From NCBI GenBank assembly GCA_001604185.1, contig LVAV01000043.1, positions 62,001 through 126,000 on the forward strand: a DNA stretch of 64,000 nt, in the 5' to 3' direction. Positions 26,818-35,119 of this stretch are shown here, piece by piece; positions within the stretch are counted from its first letter, which is position 1, and each line of letters begins with the position of its first letter. A program made the position numbers and the translations under genes. The stretch is from Clostridiales bacterium Firm_16. GTDB lineage: Bacteria; Bacillota; Clostridia; Saccharofermentanales; Saccharofermentanaceae. The notes beneath the pieces were generated by a model that did not search any database, was not told the origin of the DNA, and saw nothing but the letters and a program-made list of their open reading frames with translations.

Positions 26818-29220
26818 ATGGAACATGTCGCTTTATACAGGCTCTTCCGCCCGATGAATTTTGACGAGATCGTGGAACAGTCACATGCTGTGGCCGCGCT
26901 GCGTCAGTCCGTCATCTCGGGAAAGATCGGTCATGCCTACCTGTTCTGCGGAACCCGTGGTACAGGTAAGACCTCCATCGCCAAGGTATTCTCCCGGGCT
27001 ATCAACTGCCAGCATCCGGAGAACGGCAATCCCTGTAACAAGTGTGAGATCTGTAAAGGTGTCATCGATGGTTCCCTTCTGGATGTCATCGAGATGGACG
27101 CCGCCAGTAACAACAGTGTAGATAATATCCGGCGTATCTGTGACGAAGTCATGTTTATGCCGGCCAAGGCCAAGTATAAGGTATACATCATCGACGAGGT
27201 TCACATGCTCTCCACCGGTGCATTTAACGCATTGCTGAAGACCCTGGAGGAACCGCCGGCCCATGCCGTCTTCCTTCTTGCGACAACGGAACCTCATCGT
27301 ATTCCACCTACGATCCTTTCTCGTTGTCAGCGCTATGATTTCCGTCGTATCTCCAATGAGAGTATCGTTGCAAGGCTCCAGCACATCGCGGATACCCAGC
27401 ATATTTCCATCGAGAAAGATGCCCTCAGTGCCATTGCCACCATCGGTGACGGTGCACTGCGTGACTCTGTTTCCCTTCTGGACCAGGTCAGTACGACAGC
27501 CGTCGGTAAGACCATTACCAGAGATGATATTCTGCGGATCACCGGTGTCGTGGACGAAGGATTCCTCCGTCGTTTCGCCACCGCCATGCTGGACGGCAAG
27601 CCCGCCGAGGTCCTGACTTTGTGTCGGGAACTCATCATGGACGGTCGCGACCTGACAAGATTCACACTGGATCTGGCCCAGTATTTCCGTAACATCATGG
27701 TCACTCAGATCTCGTCTGCTCCTGCTGCGCTGATCGATTCCACATCGGCAGCCATCGCAGATATGACTGAACTGGGCAAGCGGATCCCGACCAAATATGT
27801 TCTAGCCGTGATCGCCAAGCTCTCCGAGCTGGTCAGCGAGTTGAAGTGGTCCCCGTCGGCCCGTACTTCTTTCGAGATCATGATCCTGAATCTGACTAAC
27901 GGCTTATCCAAATACGCAAAGCCCGGCACCGCGCCGGAAGCAAAACCGGAAGTGAAACCGGAACCGAAGCCGGCTCCTGTAGCAGCGCCTGTAGCAGCTC
28001 CGGTCGCACCTCCTGCCGTACCGCCGCTGGCGGTAGTCCAGGAAGCAGCGCCTGCAGTTTCTGCCGCACCGGCAGTCCCGGAGACTCCGGCCATTGCGAA
28101 AGCTGTTCCTGCACCGATGGCTCCGCCACCGATTGCAACTCCGGTTACCGAAACCGCCAAGGTCCCGGTAGCAGTTGAGAAGGAAGTCAAGGAACCGGAG
28201 ACGTTACGTGTCCCGGAGACCAAATCTGAGCCGGAACCGGTGTCCGTCCCGCTTTCTCTCCCTGAGGAGCCGAAGACTGAACCGGCACCACCGCCGCTTC
28301 CTATGGAGCAGATGATCGCTCCGCCTTCGACGGAAGAAGCTCTTCCGCCTCCACCGATCGCAGAATTACTTCCGACTAAGGAAGAACCTTCTTTGCCTGT
28401 GCCGCCGATCGCAAGTCCGGCACCGAAGAAGGAAGAAACAAATATACCGGTACCGCCGATTGCATCAAGCATCCCGCCGGTTCCGGAAGAACCGCCGATG
28501 CCACCGATGCCGACTGAGGATGACTTCCTCCCGCCGCCACCGGTCATGGATGACAGTTTCGCACCACCGCCGCCGGAAGAAGCTCCGGAAGAGATCCCGC
28601 AGCCGACTGCTGCAGAACTGGCGCAGACTGCGCCGACTTCTCCGAACCTTCACAAGGCATTCGCCAGCAGCCATGTCTCACAGGGACAGGCCACCAATCT
28701 GGCCAAGGCTGTCCGTGAGCCGGAAGTCCGCGCACCGCATATGCCGCGTGATATCGTTATGCCGGAAGGTATGGAACCTGCCAAGGAGTCAGCCGAGACG
28801 GCGCCCCACTCGAATCTGCAGAGCGTAACACGCAGCGAAGGTGCAAGTGCTTTTGAAGCGGCAAGAAAAGAATTCATGGAATACCTGAAGTCGGAGCATT
28901 ACTTCGAATCGCTGTTCATGCAGGAATGCCGTCTGACCTGGAAGGATCAGACTGTCTTCTGCATCATGCCGGACTCCTATGCGGACAATATCAACTTCAT
29001 CCGCGAGAACGGCATCATCCTGACGAATCTGCTCCGGATCTGTCAGAAACAGGAACCCGCACTTCTGCACACTACGATCCTTTCCGAGAAGGATTATCAG
29101 GCAGGAGCTTCGGATTCGGCCGCCCCGGTCGCTGAGCCGGAGACGCCGGAATGGGCCAAGGCCTTGAAGGCCGCAGCCGAGAAGAATAATATACCGATCA
29201 CAAACGTAGATAACATGTAA
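26818..29220 (+). CDS. dnaX: DNA polymerase III subunit gamma/tau with long proline-rich linker
   Basis: Clamp-loader ATPase, 800 aa. Walker A GTRGTGKTS (about residue 45), the zinc site with CQHPENGNPCNKCEIC (about 63-80), Walker B IIDEVHML and the SRC arginine-finger motif are in place. Residues from about 366 to 650 form a Pro/Ala/Glu-rich low-complexity linker with clusters such as PAPVAAPVAAPVAPP. A C-terminal folded domain (about 690-760) follows, presumably the polymerase-binding tau part. I saw no A-AAA-AAG slippery site. AAGGAGGT ribosome binding site. Confidence 0.95.
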   Translation: MEHVALYRLFRPMNFDEIVEQSHAVAALRQSVISGKIGHAYLFCGTRGTGKTSIAKVFSRAINCQHPENGNPCNKCEICKGVIDGSLLDVIEMDAASNNSVDNIRRICDEVMFMPAKAKYKVYIIDEVHMLSTGAFNALLKTLEEPPAHAVFLLATTEPHRIPPTILSRCQRYDFRRISNESIVARLQHIADTQHISIEKDALSAIATIGDGALRDSVSLLDQVSTTAVGKTITRDDILRITGVVDEGFLRRFATAMLDGKPAEVLTLCRELIMDGRDLTRFTLDLAQYFRNIMVTQISSAPAALIDSTSAAIADMTELGKRIPTKYVLAVIAKLSELVSELKWSPSARTSFEIMILNLTNGLSKYAKPGTAPEAKPEVKPEPKPAPVAAPVAAPVAPPAVPPLAVVQEAAPAVSAAPAVPETPAIAKAVPAPMAPPPIATPVTETAKVPVAVEKEVKEPETLRVPETKSEPEPVSVPLSLPEEPKTEPAPPPLPMEQMIAPPSTEEALPPPPIAELLPTKEEPSLPVPPIASPAPKKEETNIPVPPIASSIPPVPEEPPMPPMPTEDDFLPPPPVMDDSFAPPPPEEAPEEIPQPTAAELAQTAPTSPNLHKAFASSHVSQGQATNLAKAVREPEVRAPHMPRDIVMPEGMEPAKESAETAPHSNLQSVTRSEGASAFEAARKEFMEYLKSEHYFESLFMQECRLTWKDQTVFCIMPDSYADNINFIRENGIILTNLLRICQKQEPALLHTTILSEKDYQAGASDSAAPVAEPETPEWAKALKAAAEKNNIPITNVDNM

Positions 29221-29247
29221 TTGTCACGATAAAAGGAGGACTGAAAA

Positions 29248-29592
29248 ATGGTTAAAGGTTTTAGAGGTGGATTCCCGGGTATGGGTGGCGGCAATATGGG
29301 CGCCATCATGCAGCAGGCACAGAAGATGCAGCGTGATATCGAAGCTGCCAAGGCAGAGATCGATGCTCTCGAAGTAGATGCAACTGCCGGTGGCGGAGTC
29401 GTGAAGATCGTGATCTCCGGTACACACGAGATCAAGTCTCTCACCATCGATCCTTCCGCTGTAGATCCGGATGATGTTGAGATGCTTCAGGACATGATCG
29501 TTGCCGCTTATAACGAAGCCAGCCGCAAGCTCGCCGAGCTCTCTTCCGAGAAGATGTCCAAGGCAACCGGCGGAGCCAAGCTTCCTTTCTGA
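29248..29592 (+). CDS. YbaB/EbfC-family nucleoid-associated protein
   Basis: A 114 aa DNA-binding protein that forms a tweezer-like dimer. The N-terminus is glycine/methionine-rich (FPGMGGGNMGAIMQQAQKMQ), then the conserved strand-helix core with VKIVISGTHEIKSLTIDP. It lies between dnaX and recR, 27 nt after dnaX and 18 nt before recR, the usual arrangement. AAAGGAGG precedes the ATG. Confidence 0.95.
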   Translation: MVKGFRGGFPGMGGGNMGAIMQQAQKMQRDIEAAKAEIDALEVDATAGGGVVKIVISGTHEIKSLTIDPSAVDPDDVEMLQDMIVAAYNEASRKLAELSSEKMSKATGGAKLPF

Positions 29593-29610
29593 TTTCTAAA
29601 GGAATAAAGT

Positions 29611-30213
29611 ATGCCGAGATATTCGCCAAGTGTGGCTAAACTGATATCTGAACTGGGAAAACTGCCGGGCATTGGGCACAAGTCTGCCCAACGCCTGGCT
29701 TTCCATATCCTTGCGATGCCCGAAGAAGAGGTCAAGTCCCTTTCTGACTCCCTCATGGAAGCCCGGACATCCACCAAGCTTTGTTCTCAATGTCAGAATT
29801 TCACAGATACGGATCCCTGTCCGATCTGTTCGGACCCCAAGCGGGATCACTCTACCATCTGCGTGGTCGAGAATCCGCGGGATGTGGCCACCATGGAAAG
29901 AATGCGCGAATATACCGGTCTTTACCATGTACTGCACGGGGTGTACTCCCCCTTGAATAATGTGGGACTCGATGACGTAAAGATCCGTGAACTCATTGCA
30001 CGTCTGCGTGAGCATCCGGAGACCAAGGAAGTCATCCTGGCCACCAACCAGACTGCAGAGGGCGAAGCGACCGCGATGTATATCTCCCGTCTGGTCAAGC
30101 CGGCGGGCATAAAAGTGACCAGAATCGCTTCTGGCCTTCCCATGGGTTCCGATCTGGAATATGCGGATGATGTGACGCTTTCTAAAGCCATGCAGGCACG
30201 TCACGAGTTCTGA
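29611..30213 (+). CDS. recR: Recombination mediator RecR
   Basis: Acts with RecO and RecF in loading RecA. It is 200 aa: helix-hairpin-helix (about 10-30, [18 protein letters not shown]), a four-cysteine zinc site ([16 protein letters not shown]) and a TOPRIM domain beginning [22 protein letters not shown] precedes the ATG. Its stop is directly adjacent to the stop of the convergent DivIC-like gene, with no terminator. Confidence 0.97.
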   Translation: MPRYSPSVAKLISELGKLPGIGHKSAQRLAFHILAMPEEEVKSLSDSLMEARTSTKLCSQCQNFTDTDPCPICSDPKRDHSTICVVENPRDVATMERMREYTGLYHVLHGVYSPLNNVGLDDVKIRELIARLREHPETKEVILATNQTAEGEATAMYISRLVKPAGIKVTRIASGLPMGSDLEYADDVTLSKAMQARHEF

Positions 30214-30510
30214 TCATTCTTCTTCTGTCGGTTCGAAAACTGTCTCTCCCGGCATTACCATGCCCAGGGATTCTCTTGCTACATCTTCGATATAGTCGTC
30301 CGATCCGATACGAAGGGTCTTCTCCATTGTTTTCTGATATTCAGCACTGACCTGCGCCGCAACGACGTCCAGTTCCTTCGCGCGCTCTTCTACACGTTCG
30401 CGCATCCCCTGTTCCTTTCTCAGGCGCATCGCAACCAGCGTGATAACGATCACGAAAAAGACGAGAACAATGACTCGTGCGACCGGGGATTTAATCTGTT
30501 TGCGCCTCAT
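30214..30510 (-). CDS. divIC: Septum formation initiator (DivIC/FtsB-like)
   Basis: A 98 aa bitopic protein: short basic cytoplasmic start, one transmembrane helix (about 11-31), then a coiled coil (about 32-66), ending in the motif YIEDVARESLGMVMPGE that is typical of the FtsB/DivIC family. ATG chosen because GAAGG lies ahead; a TTG two codons upstream is possible. Family members bridge FtsL and FtsQ-type proteins at the division site. It lies downstream of rqcP, as divIC does in Bacillus. Confidence 0.85.
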   Translation of the reverse strand: MRRKQIKSPVARVIVLVFFVIVITLVAMRLRKEQGMRERVEERAKELDVVAAQVSAEYQKTMEKTLRIGSDDYIEDVARESLGMVMPGETVFEPTEEE

Positions 30511-30606
30511 ATCCAACCTTCTTCAATACAAAACTTTATACTTATTTATCGCACAAAAATCAGGTTTTGTATGCATCTTCGAGCTGAATGTAATGCAACT
30601 GTAAGA

Positions 30607-30864
30607 TTATTCCAGCTCCTGTCCGGTCAGCAGTTCGTACATCTCCGAAGCTTCTTCTTTACGGACGGTTTCCTGGATCTTCAGGACCCGGAAAGAAGTG
30701 ACACCGTTACCGAAACGGATGGATACTTCATCTCCGACTTTGACCTCGGCACCTGGCTTCACGATCTTGCCGTTTATCTCTACACGTCCCGCGGAACAGA
30801 CCTCATTGGCCACTGTTCTTCTCTTAACGACACGTGATACTTTCAGAAATTTATCGATTCTCAT
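30607..30864 (-). CDS. rqcP: S4-domain RNA-binding protein RqcP
   Basis: An 85 aa protein made almost entirely of an S4 domain: MRIDKFLKVSRVVKRRTVAN, then GRVEINGKIVKPGAEVKVGD. In B. subtilis RqcP (YabO) works with RqcH in ribosome-associated quality control. The neighbouring divIC supports this over the heat-shock paralogue HslR. AGGAGTAGTT precedes the ATG. The 96 nt before the DivIC-like gene hold no gene; spore formers often have yabP and yabQ there. Confidence 0.88.
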   Translation of the reverse strand: MRIDKFLKVSRVVKRRTVANEVCSAGRVEINGKIVKPGAEVKVGDEVSIRFGNGVTSFRVLKIQETVRKEEASEMYELLTGQELE

Positions 30865-30881
30865 AACTACTCCTGTTTATC

Positions 30882-31139
30882 TCAGATCATGCGGATCATG
30901 AACCGGTCGAAAGGCACTTTATCCGAGAACTGGTCATCGAAGAACGTAGTCTGGTGAAATGCCGCGAACTCTCTTGTATTCTTGGAAAGCCAGAGCGGGA
31001 ACGGAACATTCATCTCCCGGCACAACTGCACCAGCGCCTCGTCAAGTTCTTTGACAAAAGACGCCTTCGGGTTCTCGTGGTCCACCGTATGGATCTGCAG
31101 GACCACATTCATCTTAAAGGTCTTCCCTTCCAAATGCAT
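30882..31139 (-). CDS. Conserved-looking small protein, function unknown
   Basis: An 85 aa soluble protein that I do not recognise. It has no cysteine-rich, membrane or signal segment apart from one cysteine; it is mixed alpha/beta in appearance, with a helix around residues 25-45 and an aromatic-rich C-terminal half (FAAFHQTTFFDDQF). GGGAGA precedes the ATG. It lies 17 nt ahead of rqcP on the same strand and is presumably first in that transcript. Confidence 0.6.
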   Translation of the reverse strand: MHLEGKTFKMNVVLQIHTVDHENPKASFVKELDEALVQLCREMNVPFPLWLSKNTREFAAFHQTTFFDDQFSDKVPFDRFMIRMI

Positions 31140-31238
31140 GGCAATTCTCCCGTAACATGTTCTTATCCGCTCTATTATACTATTTCATTTCTATTCGTGG
31201 TATTCTGTAATTGAAAACATCTCAATGAGGAGAAGACT

Positions 31239-32120
31239 TTGAAGCATGTATATGACCCCAATTCACAGCGCGATATCCCATCGCGTACCTTGGATAAGAG
31301 GTACCCGATCCGTTATCCGCGCCCGGATAAGGTTCCCATTCAGCTGATCCTGAAGGGGAACAGCGTACGTATTCGTGTTTTTGTCCGCTACTCCTCCAAA
31401 ATGTTCCGCTACTATCCCGGATCCAACATCACCTACGCGGACGTGGCCGAAGCCGGTATCCGTCGTAACTGGTCCGGCAAATATCCCATGTCCTGGCTGG
31501 AAGATGACGGCTACGAAATGTCCCGTGCCCACGCCAGTTACCGCGTGCTGACCCAGGATAACAACCCGCTGGATGAACAGATGCAGCCGGATCCTTCTTC
31601 TGCCCGTGTCACGCTGGAATTTATCCGCTATCAGACACCGCAGCATGTCAATGACTATCCCGGCCAGCGGTTCATCAAGGTCAAGCTTTCGTATTCCGAG
31701 AATAAAGCCGGCCACGTGACCAGTGCTTTCTGGCGATGGGGCTGGGGTTTTCTTAAGTCTTTCCAGCTGGAATCCCTCACTCTGAACTGGTCCAGAAACC
31801 ACCCCGGTAACGTGACTGTACGACAGAGTAATGACCGTCATGTCTTCCAGCAGGAATGCGCACACGAGTTCGGTCATCTCCTGGGTCTCGGCGATGCCTA
31901 CGGCGCCGACTACCGCTTCTACTTCGAAGCACCGGGCACCACAGACTTCATGATGAACCAGAACCGCAAAGTCAATCCGCAGGAGCTGGAGATGGTCCTG
32001 ACAGCCCACCAGTTCAACCGTATGCAGTACTTCCCGAAGCAGTTCCATCCGGCGACATTCTTCCGCGGAATGCGTCGTCATTACAAGGTAAATCACCCTC
32101 CCAAGCCTCGCAAAAAATGA
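31239..32120 (+). CDS. Predicted zinc metallopeptidase with extended HExxH motif
   Basis: A 293 aa protein with no known family that I can name. Near residue 207 it has AHEFGHLLGLGDAYG, that is HExxHxxGxxD, the metzincin-type zinc site with Asp as third ligand, followed about 20 residues later by DFMMNQN, a possible Met-turn. The N-terminal 200 residues are strand-rich. There is no signal peptide or membrane segment, so secretion is not indicated. TTG start, supported by GAGGAGAAGACT immediately ahead. The C-terminus is very basic (PPKPRKK). Confidence 0.7.
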   Translation: MKHVYDPNSQRDIPSRTLDKRYPIRYPRPDKVPIQLILKGNSVRIRVFVRYSSKMFRYYPGSNITYADVAEAGIRRNWSGKYPMSWLEDDGYEMSRAHASYRVLTQDNNPLDEQMQPDPSSARVTLEFIRYQTPQHVNDYPGQRFIKVKLSYSENKAGHVTSAFWRWGWGFLKSFQLESLTLNWSRNHPGNVTVRQSNDRHVFQQECAHEFGHLLGLGDAYGADYRFYFEAPGTTDFMMNQNRKVNPQELEMVLTAHQFNRMQYFPKQFHPATFFRGMRRHYKVNHPPKPRKK

Positions 32121-32180
32121 ACACAATGTTAACTTTTCGTTTCAAGTTCTTGTTCTTGTGCATTTCAAAGGTCTTTGAGG

Positions 32181-32209
32181 TTGTCTGAGCATTTGTTTCG
32201 TTGTAAAAT
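32181..32209 (+). promoter_or_regulatory. Probable promoter of the zinc-ribbon HD gene
   Basis: TTGTCT and TAAAAT are spaced by 17 bp, giving a leader of about 70 nt. The leader contains the inverted repeat ATGAAT-CACGC-ATTCAT at 32245-32261. Confidence 0.55.
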
Positions 32210-32288
32210 GTAATTCGTAAAGCATCCTGAACAAAAAAAGCATTATGAATCACGCATTCATTGTGTGGTTTATAAGAAGGAGGTTCAT

Positions 32289-33098
32289 ATGAAAAAGTGT
32301 CCAGATTGTGGTATGACTATTGCGAATCAGGCGATCCGCTGTCCGAAATGTAAATATGATTTCACGGATGGTGGAGGAAATGTTGTAGGTGCAACCTCCT
32401 CTGCTTCCTCTGCCAGCAGTTCTTCTGCCAAGGGAGGATCCGGTGGCGCGATCATGCCGATGATCATCGTAACCAAGGATAACGTAGATGAGCTTTACAG
32501 CGACCTCAAGTCCAAGATCATCAAGAGAAAGACCGAGTTCGATCACTTTATCGATTTCCTCGAGAACCGTACATCCTGGTTGACCGCTCCGGCTGAGCTG
32601 GAAGGTCCTCTCGCATTCGAGAAGGGATTGTTGATCCACTCTGTTGGTGTTGCAAAGCAGCTCCTGCGTATCAAGGATACTCTGATGCCGCAGCTGGATG
32701 ACGAATCCGCGATCATCATGGCCCTGTTCCACGATGTTGGTAAGGTTGGTGTTGAGGGTAAGCCTCTCTTCCTCCTCGAGGAGAAATCCACCACTTCTAC
32801 ATTGGGACTTTCCTTCGGCGGACGTTCCCTCTCCGTAGCTCCGACTTATACGATCAACCCGAAGCTCGTACACATGAGCGTCGGTGTAAGAAGTCTCCTT
32901 CTGGTTTCCCAGTACATGCTCCTGTCGGATGACGAAGCACAGGCAATCAGCTATCAGGATGACATGCAGCTCATAGATGGTAAGGAGAATCCGTTCACCA
33001 TGATCCTCCAGACCGCTAACAAGTGGCAGACCAAGATCTATGAGAACGATGACGTTGTGAAGCAGTATGGCTTCTCCTCATCAGTAGCGAAAGACTAA
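32289..33098 (+). CDS. Zinc-ribbon and HD-domain protein
   Basis: A 269 aa cytoplasmic protein. An N-terminal zinc ribbon (C4, C7, C18, C21) is followed by a Ser/Gly-rich linker (about 37-58) and an HD-like phosphohydrolase domain with LIHSVGVAK and FHDVGKVG supplying the first His and the His-Asp pair. The usual final Asp seems to be Asn (LQTANKWQ), so activity is uncertain. The start MKKCPDCG has AAGGAGGTTCAT ahead. Monocistronic between its own promoter and terminator. The substrate is unknown. Confidence 0.75.
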   Translation: MKKCPDCGMTIANQAIRCPKCKYDFTDGGGNVVGATSSASSASSSSAKGGSGGAIMPMIIVTKDNVDELYSDLKSKIIKRKTEFDHFIDFLENRTSWLTAPAELEGPLAFEKGLLIHSVGVAKQLLRIKDTLMPQLDDESAIIMALFHDVGKVGVEGKPLFLLEEKSTTSTLGLSFGGRSLSVAPTYTINPKLVHMSVGVRSLLLVSQYMLLSDDEAQAISYQDDMQLIDGKENPFTMILQTANKWQTKIYENDDVVKQYGFSSSVAKD

Positions 33099-33126
33099 TA
33101 CTTCAGTTTCTTTTTCCTTTCTTTTT

Positions 33127-33164
33127 CACCCCAGTGTTTCTCCTTTCTCACTGGGGTGTTTTTT
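33127..33164 (+). terminator. Rho-independent terminator of the HD gene
   Basis: CACCCCAGTG and CACTGGGGTG form a perfect 10 bp stem with a 12 nt loop, followed by six T. Confidence 0.93.
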
Positions 33165-33260
33165 GCCCTTTTTTCCGGCTGAAGGATGGACCGGTGCAGG
33201 AAAGTATTCCTGCCATATGGACGGAAGGAAACACTTACAGTATTCCCGTTGCCCCCATCC

Positions 33261-33299
33261 AAAAAATGAACCACCCTCGGTTTGATCCGAGGGTGGTTC
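33261..33299 (-). terminator. Rho-independent terminator of the lipoprotein gene
   Basis: GAACCACCCTCGG and CCGAGGGTGGTTC form a perfect 13 bp stem with a 6 nt loop; on the minus strand it is followed by ATTTTTT. The 100 bp between this and the terminator of the HD gene hold nothing I recognise. Confidence 0.9.
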
Positions 33300-33347
33300 T
33301 TCGGTATGTAAATGTGATAGGAAAGATCTTCTAAGATCTGCTATGCG

Positions 33348-34055
33348 TCATACTGTCATCCATGTGCATCCCTGAAGGATCGCATGGGTCTTCTTGGTTC
33401 GTGGCGTTTTCGTTTCTTCGTCATTGGCATTGATCGTGATATCCATGTTGAGAGAATTAGTCGTCACATCGGAGAAATTCAAGGTGATCGTTCCGGTGTC
33501 AACTCCCATATCATGATCCGGAGCTACCGTCACAGATGCGCCGGTCCAGGTCTCTTTCAGAAAGTATTCCAATGCTATCTTCTCGGCAGAACCCAGGAAA
33601 TCGTCGCCTTCGAACAAGATCTCCCAGTGGGTATTATCACTGGGCTTGGTGGAAGGGAACATACCATTGATCTGGTTGAAAAGGAAGTCCACATTATTCG
33701 CGTGAGTCTCCTTGATGCGGATCGAATCGATACCGGAGAACTGCATCGGATACGTTTCCAGAATATAACCATCATATGCGATGTCTACCAACATACCCGG
33801 TTTCAGTTCCGCATTTGAGATCACATTTTCTTCCTGGTCGAGAACCGACTGTCCGGCCGCAGAGAATACGTACATTGACCGGTCTTCGCCGCCTTCCGGC
33901 ATAGCGTAGCAGATCTGGCCTCTCTTAAAGATCACTTCAAGAGTTTTGAGTGCTTCATTGGTCTGTTTATGGGAATAGTACTGGCGCTTGCAGGCAGTCG
34001 CCAGGCACATCGTAGAGAAAATGAGCAGAACACATAACCATGCACGTTTTCTCAT
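33348..34055 (-). CDS. Lipoprotein of unknown function
   Basis: A 235 aa exported lipoprotein. The signal peptide ends in the lipobox LATAC with Cys22; MRKRAWLC was chosen as start because AGGAGGTTTCATCAC lies ahead. The mature part is strand-rich, with a central segment that may be an OB- or sandwich-like domain (GMLVDIAYDGYILETYP). I do not recognise a family. It has its own terminator. Confidence 0.75.
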   Translation of the reverse strand: MRKRAWLCVLLIFSTMCLATACKRQYYSHKQTNEALKTLEVIFKRGQICYAMPEGGEDRSMYVFSAAGQSVLDQEENVISNAELKPGMLVDIAYDGYILETYPMQFSGIDSIRIKETHANNVDFLFNQINGMFPSTKPSDNTHWEILFEGDDFLGSAEKIALEYFLKETWTGASVTVAPDHDMGVDTGTITLNFSDVTTNSLNMDITINANDEETKTPRTKKTHAILQGCTWMTV

Positions 34056-34171
34056 GTGATGAAACCTCCTAACTGCTAAAAAGCCCATTTATGTCATTAT
34101 CTAAAGTCTACCCTTCACTTATTTCGAAAATATGAATGGCGTGTGTACATTAGTTTAAGCATTTCCTTCAA

Positions 34172-34200
34172 TTGACATATCCTCGGATTCATGGCAAAAT
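34172..34200 (+). promoter_or_regulatory. Promoter of tRNA-Gly
   Basis: Perfect TTGACA, 17 bp spacer, then CAAAAT preceded by TGG, an extended -10. Transcription should begin near 34207, about 16 nt ahead of the tRNA. Confidence 0.75.
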
Positions 34201-34222
34201 CTCGTATGTAAGCCACATTTAT

Positions 34223-34296
34223 GCGGGTATAGTTCATCGGTAGAACGTCAGCTTCCCAAGCTGAACAGGAGGGTTCGACTCCCTTTATCCGCTCCA
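34223..34296 (+). tRNA. tRNA-Gly, anticodon CCC
   Basis: A 74 nt cloverleaf with CCA encoded. Acceptor GCGGGTA pairs with TATCCGC, the anticodon stem TCAGC/GCTGA encloses TTCCCAA, giving anticodon CCC (codon GGG), and the T-arm has the TTCGA loop. It is a single gene with its own promoter and terminator. Confidence 0.92.
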
Positions 34297-34305
34297 TGAA
34301 ACAGC

Positions 34306-34356
34306 AGACTTTCTTCACTCGGAATCCCCGTCGTTAAGAAGGTCTTTTTTCTTTTC
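34306..34356 (+). terminator. Terminator of tRNA-Gly
   Basis: AGACTTTCTT pairs over 10 positions with AAGAAGGTCT (one G-T), with a 20 nt loop, followed by TTTTTCTTTT. Confidence 0.75.
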
Positions 34357-34360
34357 CATA

Positions 34361-34389
34361 TTGACTTTTTCCTCTATAGATGGCAAACT
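34361..34389 (+). promoter_or_regulatory. Promoter of tRNA-Thr
   Basis: TTGACT, 17 bp spacer, CAAACT preceded by TGG. The design matches the tRNA-Gly promoter 190 bp upstream almost exactly. Confidence 0.65.
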
Positions 34390-34413
34390 GTATGTCGTGC
34401 TTTTGATGCACAT

Positions 34414-34489
34414 GCCTTTATAGCTCAGTAGGTAGAGCGCATCCATGGTAAGGATGAGGTCACCAGTTCGATCCTGGTTAAAGGCTCCA
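34414..34489 (+). tRNA. tRNA-Thr, anticodon GGT
   Basis: A 76 nt cloverleaf with CCA encoded. Acceptor GCCTTTA/TAAAGGC, D-arm GCTC/GAGC, anticodon stem CATCC/GGATG around ATGGTAA giving GGT, and T-arm ACCAG-TTCGATC-CTGGT are all in order. Confidence 0.95.
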
Positions 34490-34516
34490 CATACGGGTCA
34501 TGCCCGAGTAGTCAGA

Positions 34517-34540
34517 AAGCCCCGCTATGCGGGGCTTTTC
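34517..34540 (+). terminator. Terminator of tRNA-Thr
   Basis: GCCCCGC and GCGGGGC form a 7 bp stem around TAT, flanked by AAA and TTTT. Confidence 0.88.
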
Positions 34541-34635
34541 TTCTGTCTGCGCGCAGTGTGGTTTTCTTGTTGTGCCTATGGTTTTGTGATAACATTATTT
34601 CAATAGCCATACGCTATTTAAGGAGGAATAAGGAA

Positions 34636-35076
34636 ATGAAAATCTGTCCGAAATGTAATAGCCAGAATACGAATAATGCTGTAGTCTGCAAGAGCTGTGG
34701 TTCCAATCTGAATGAGGTTTCCGTGCAGGATGATATCCAGTACCAGGATGAGAAACCGCCTTATCACATCGGGCTTTCTTTTCTCTTCTCATTTCTCTCG
34801 ATCATTGCCGGTACATGCAAGGAATTCTTTACTCTCACAGAAGGCGAAGAAGGATACAGAACATCCAATTACTTTATCTATCTGGCCTGCATTGCGGTTG
34901 CGCTGGCACTGGCCATTATTGCCACCCGATGCCTCAAAGGTATCTTCGCCAAGAAGCCTCTGCCGCTTCTCGGCATCTTCGCGATCATGTTATGCATCGC
35001 AACCTTTGCTCTTCTGGTCTTCGATTTCATCACGCTCATTTATGTGATTCCGGATATGGTGAAAGCCCTCGGCTGA
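34636..35076 (+). CDS. Zinc-ribbon membrane protein
   Basis: A 146 aa protein with an N-terminal zinc ribbon whose four cysteines (4, 7, 18, 21) have the same spacing as in the HD protein 2.3 kb upstream. Three hydrophobic helices follow (about 45-66, 80-103, 113-138). MKICPKC was chosen as start because AAGGAGGAATAAGGAA lies ahead. I do not recognise a function; small zinc-ribbon membrane proteins of this kind are common in Clostridia. Confidence 0.75.
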   Translation: MKICPKCNSQNTNNAVVCKSCGSNLNEVSVQDDIQYQDEKPPYHIGLSFLFSFLSIIAGTCKEFFTLTEGEEGYRTSNYFIYLACIAVALALAIIATRCLKGIFAKKPLPLLGIFAIMLCIATFALLVFDFITLIYVIPDMVKALG

Positions 35077-35119
35077 TCAGCAAACCTTAGAAAACACTTA
35101 GAAAGAAGGCCATCACTTC

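Noticed and set aside
26818-29220. Programmed frameshift making a short gamma form of DnaX
   Set aside because: No A-AAA-AAG type slippery sequence with a following hairpin was seen in the linker region.
34223-34489. tRNA genes as an integration site for a mobile element
   Set aside because: Both tRNAs are intact with their own terminators, and no integrase or direct repeat of the 3' ends is found nearby.
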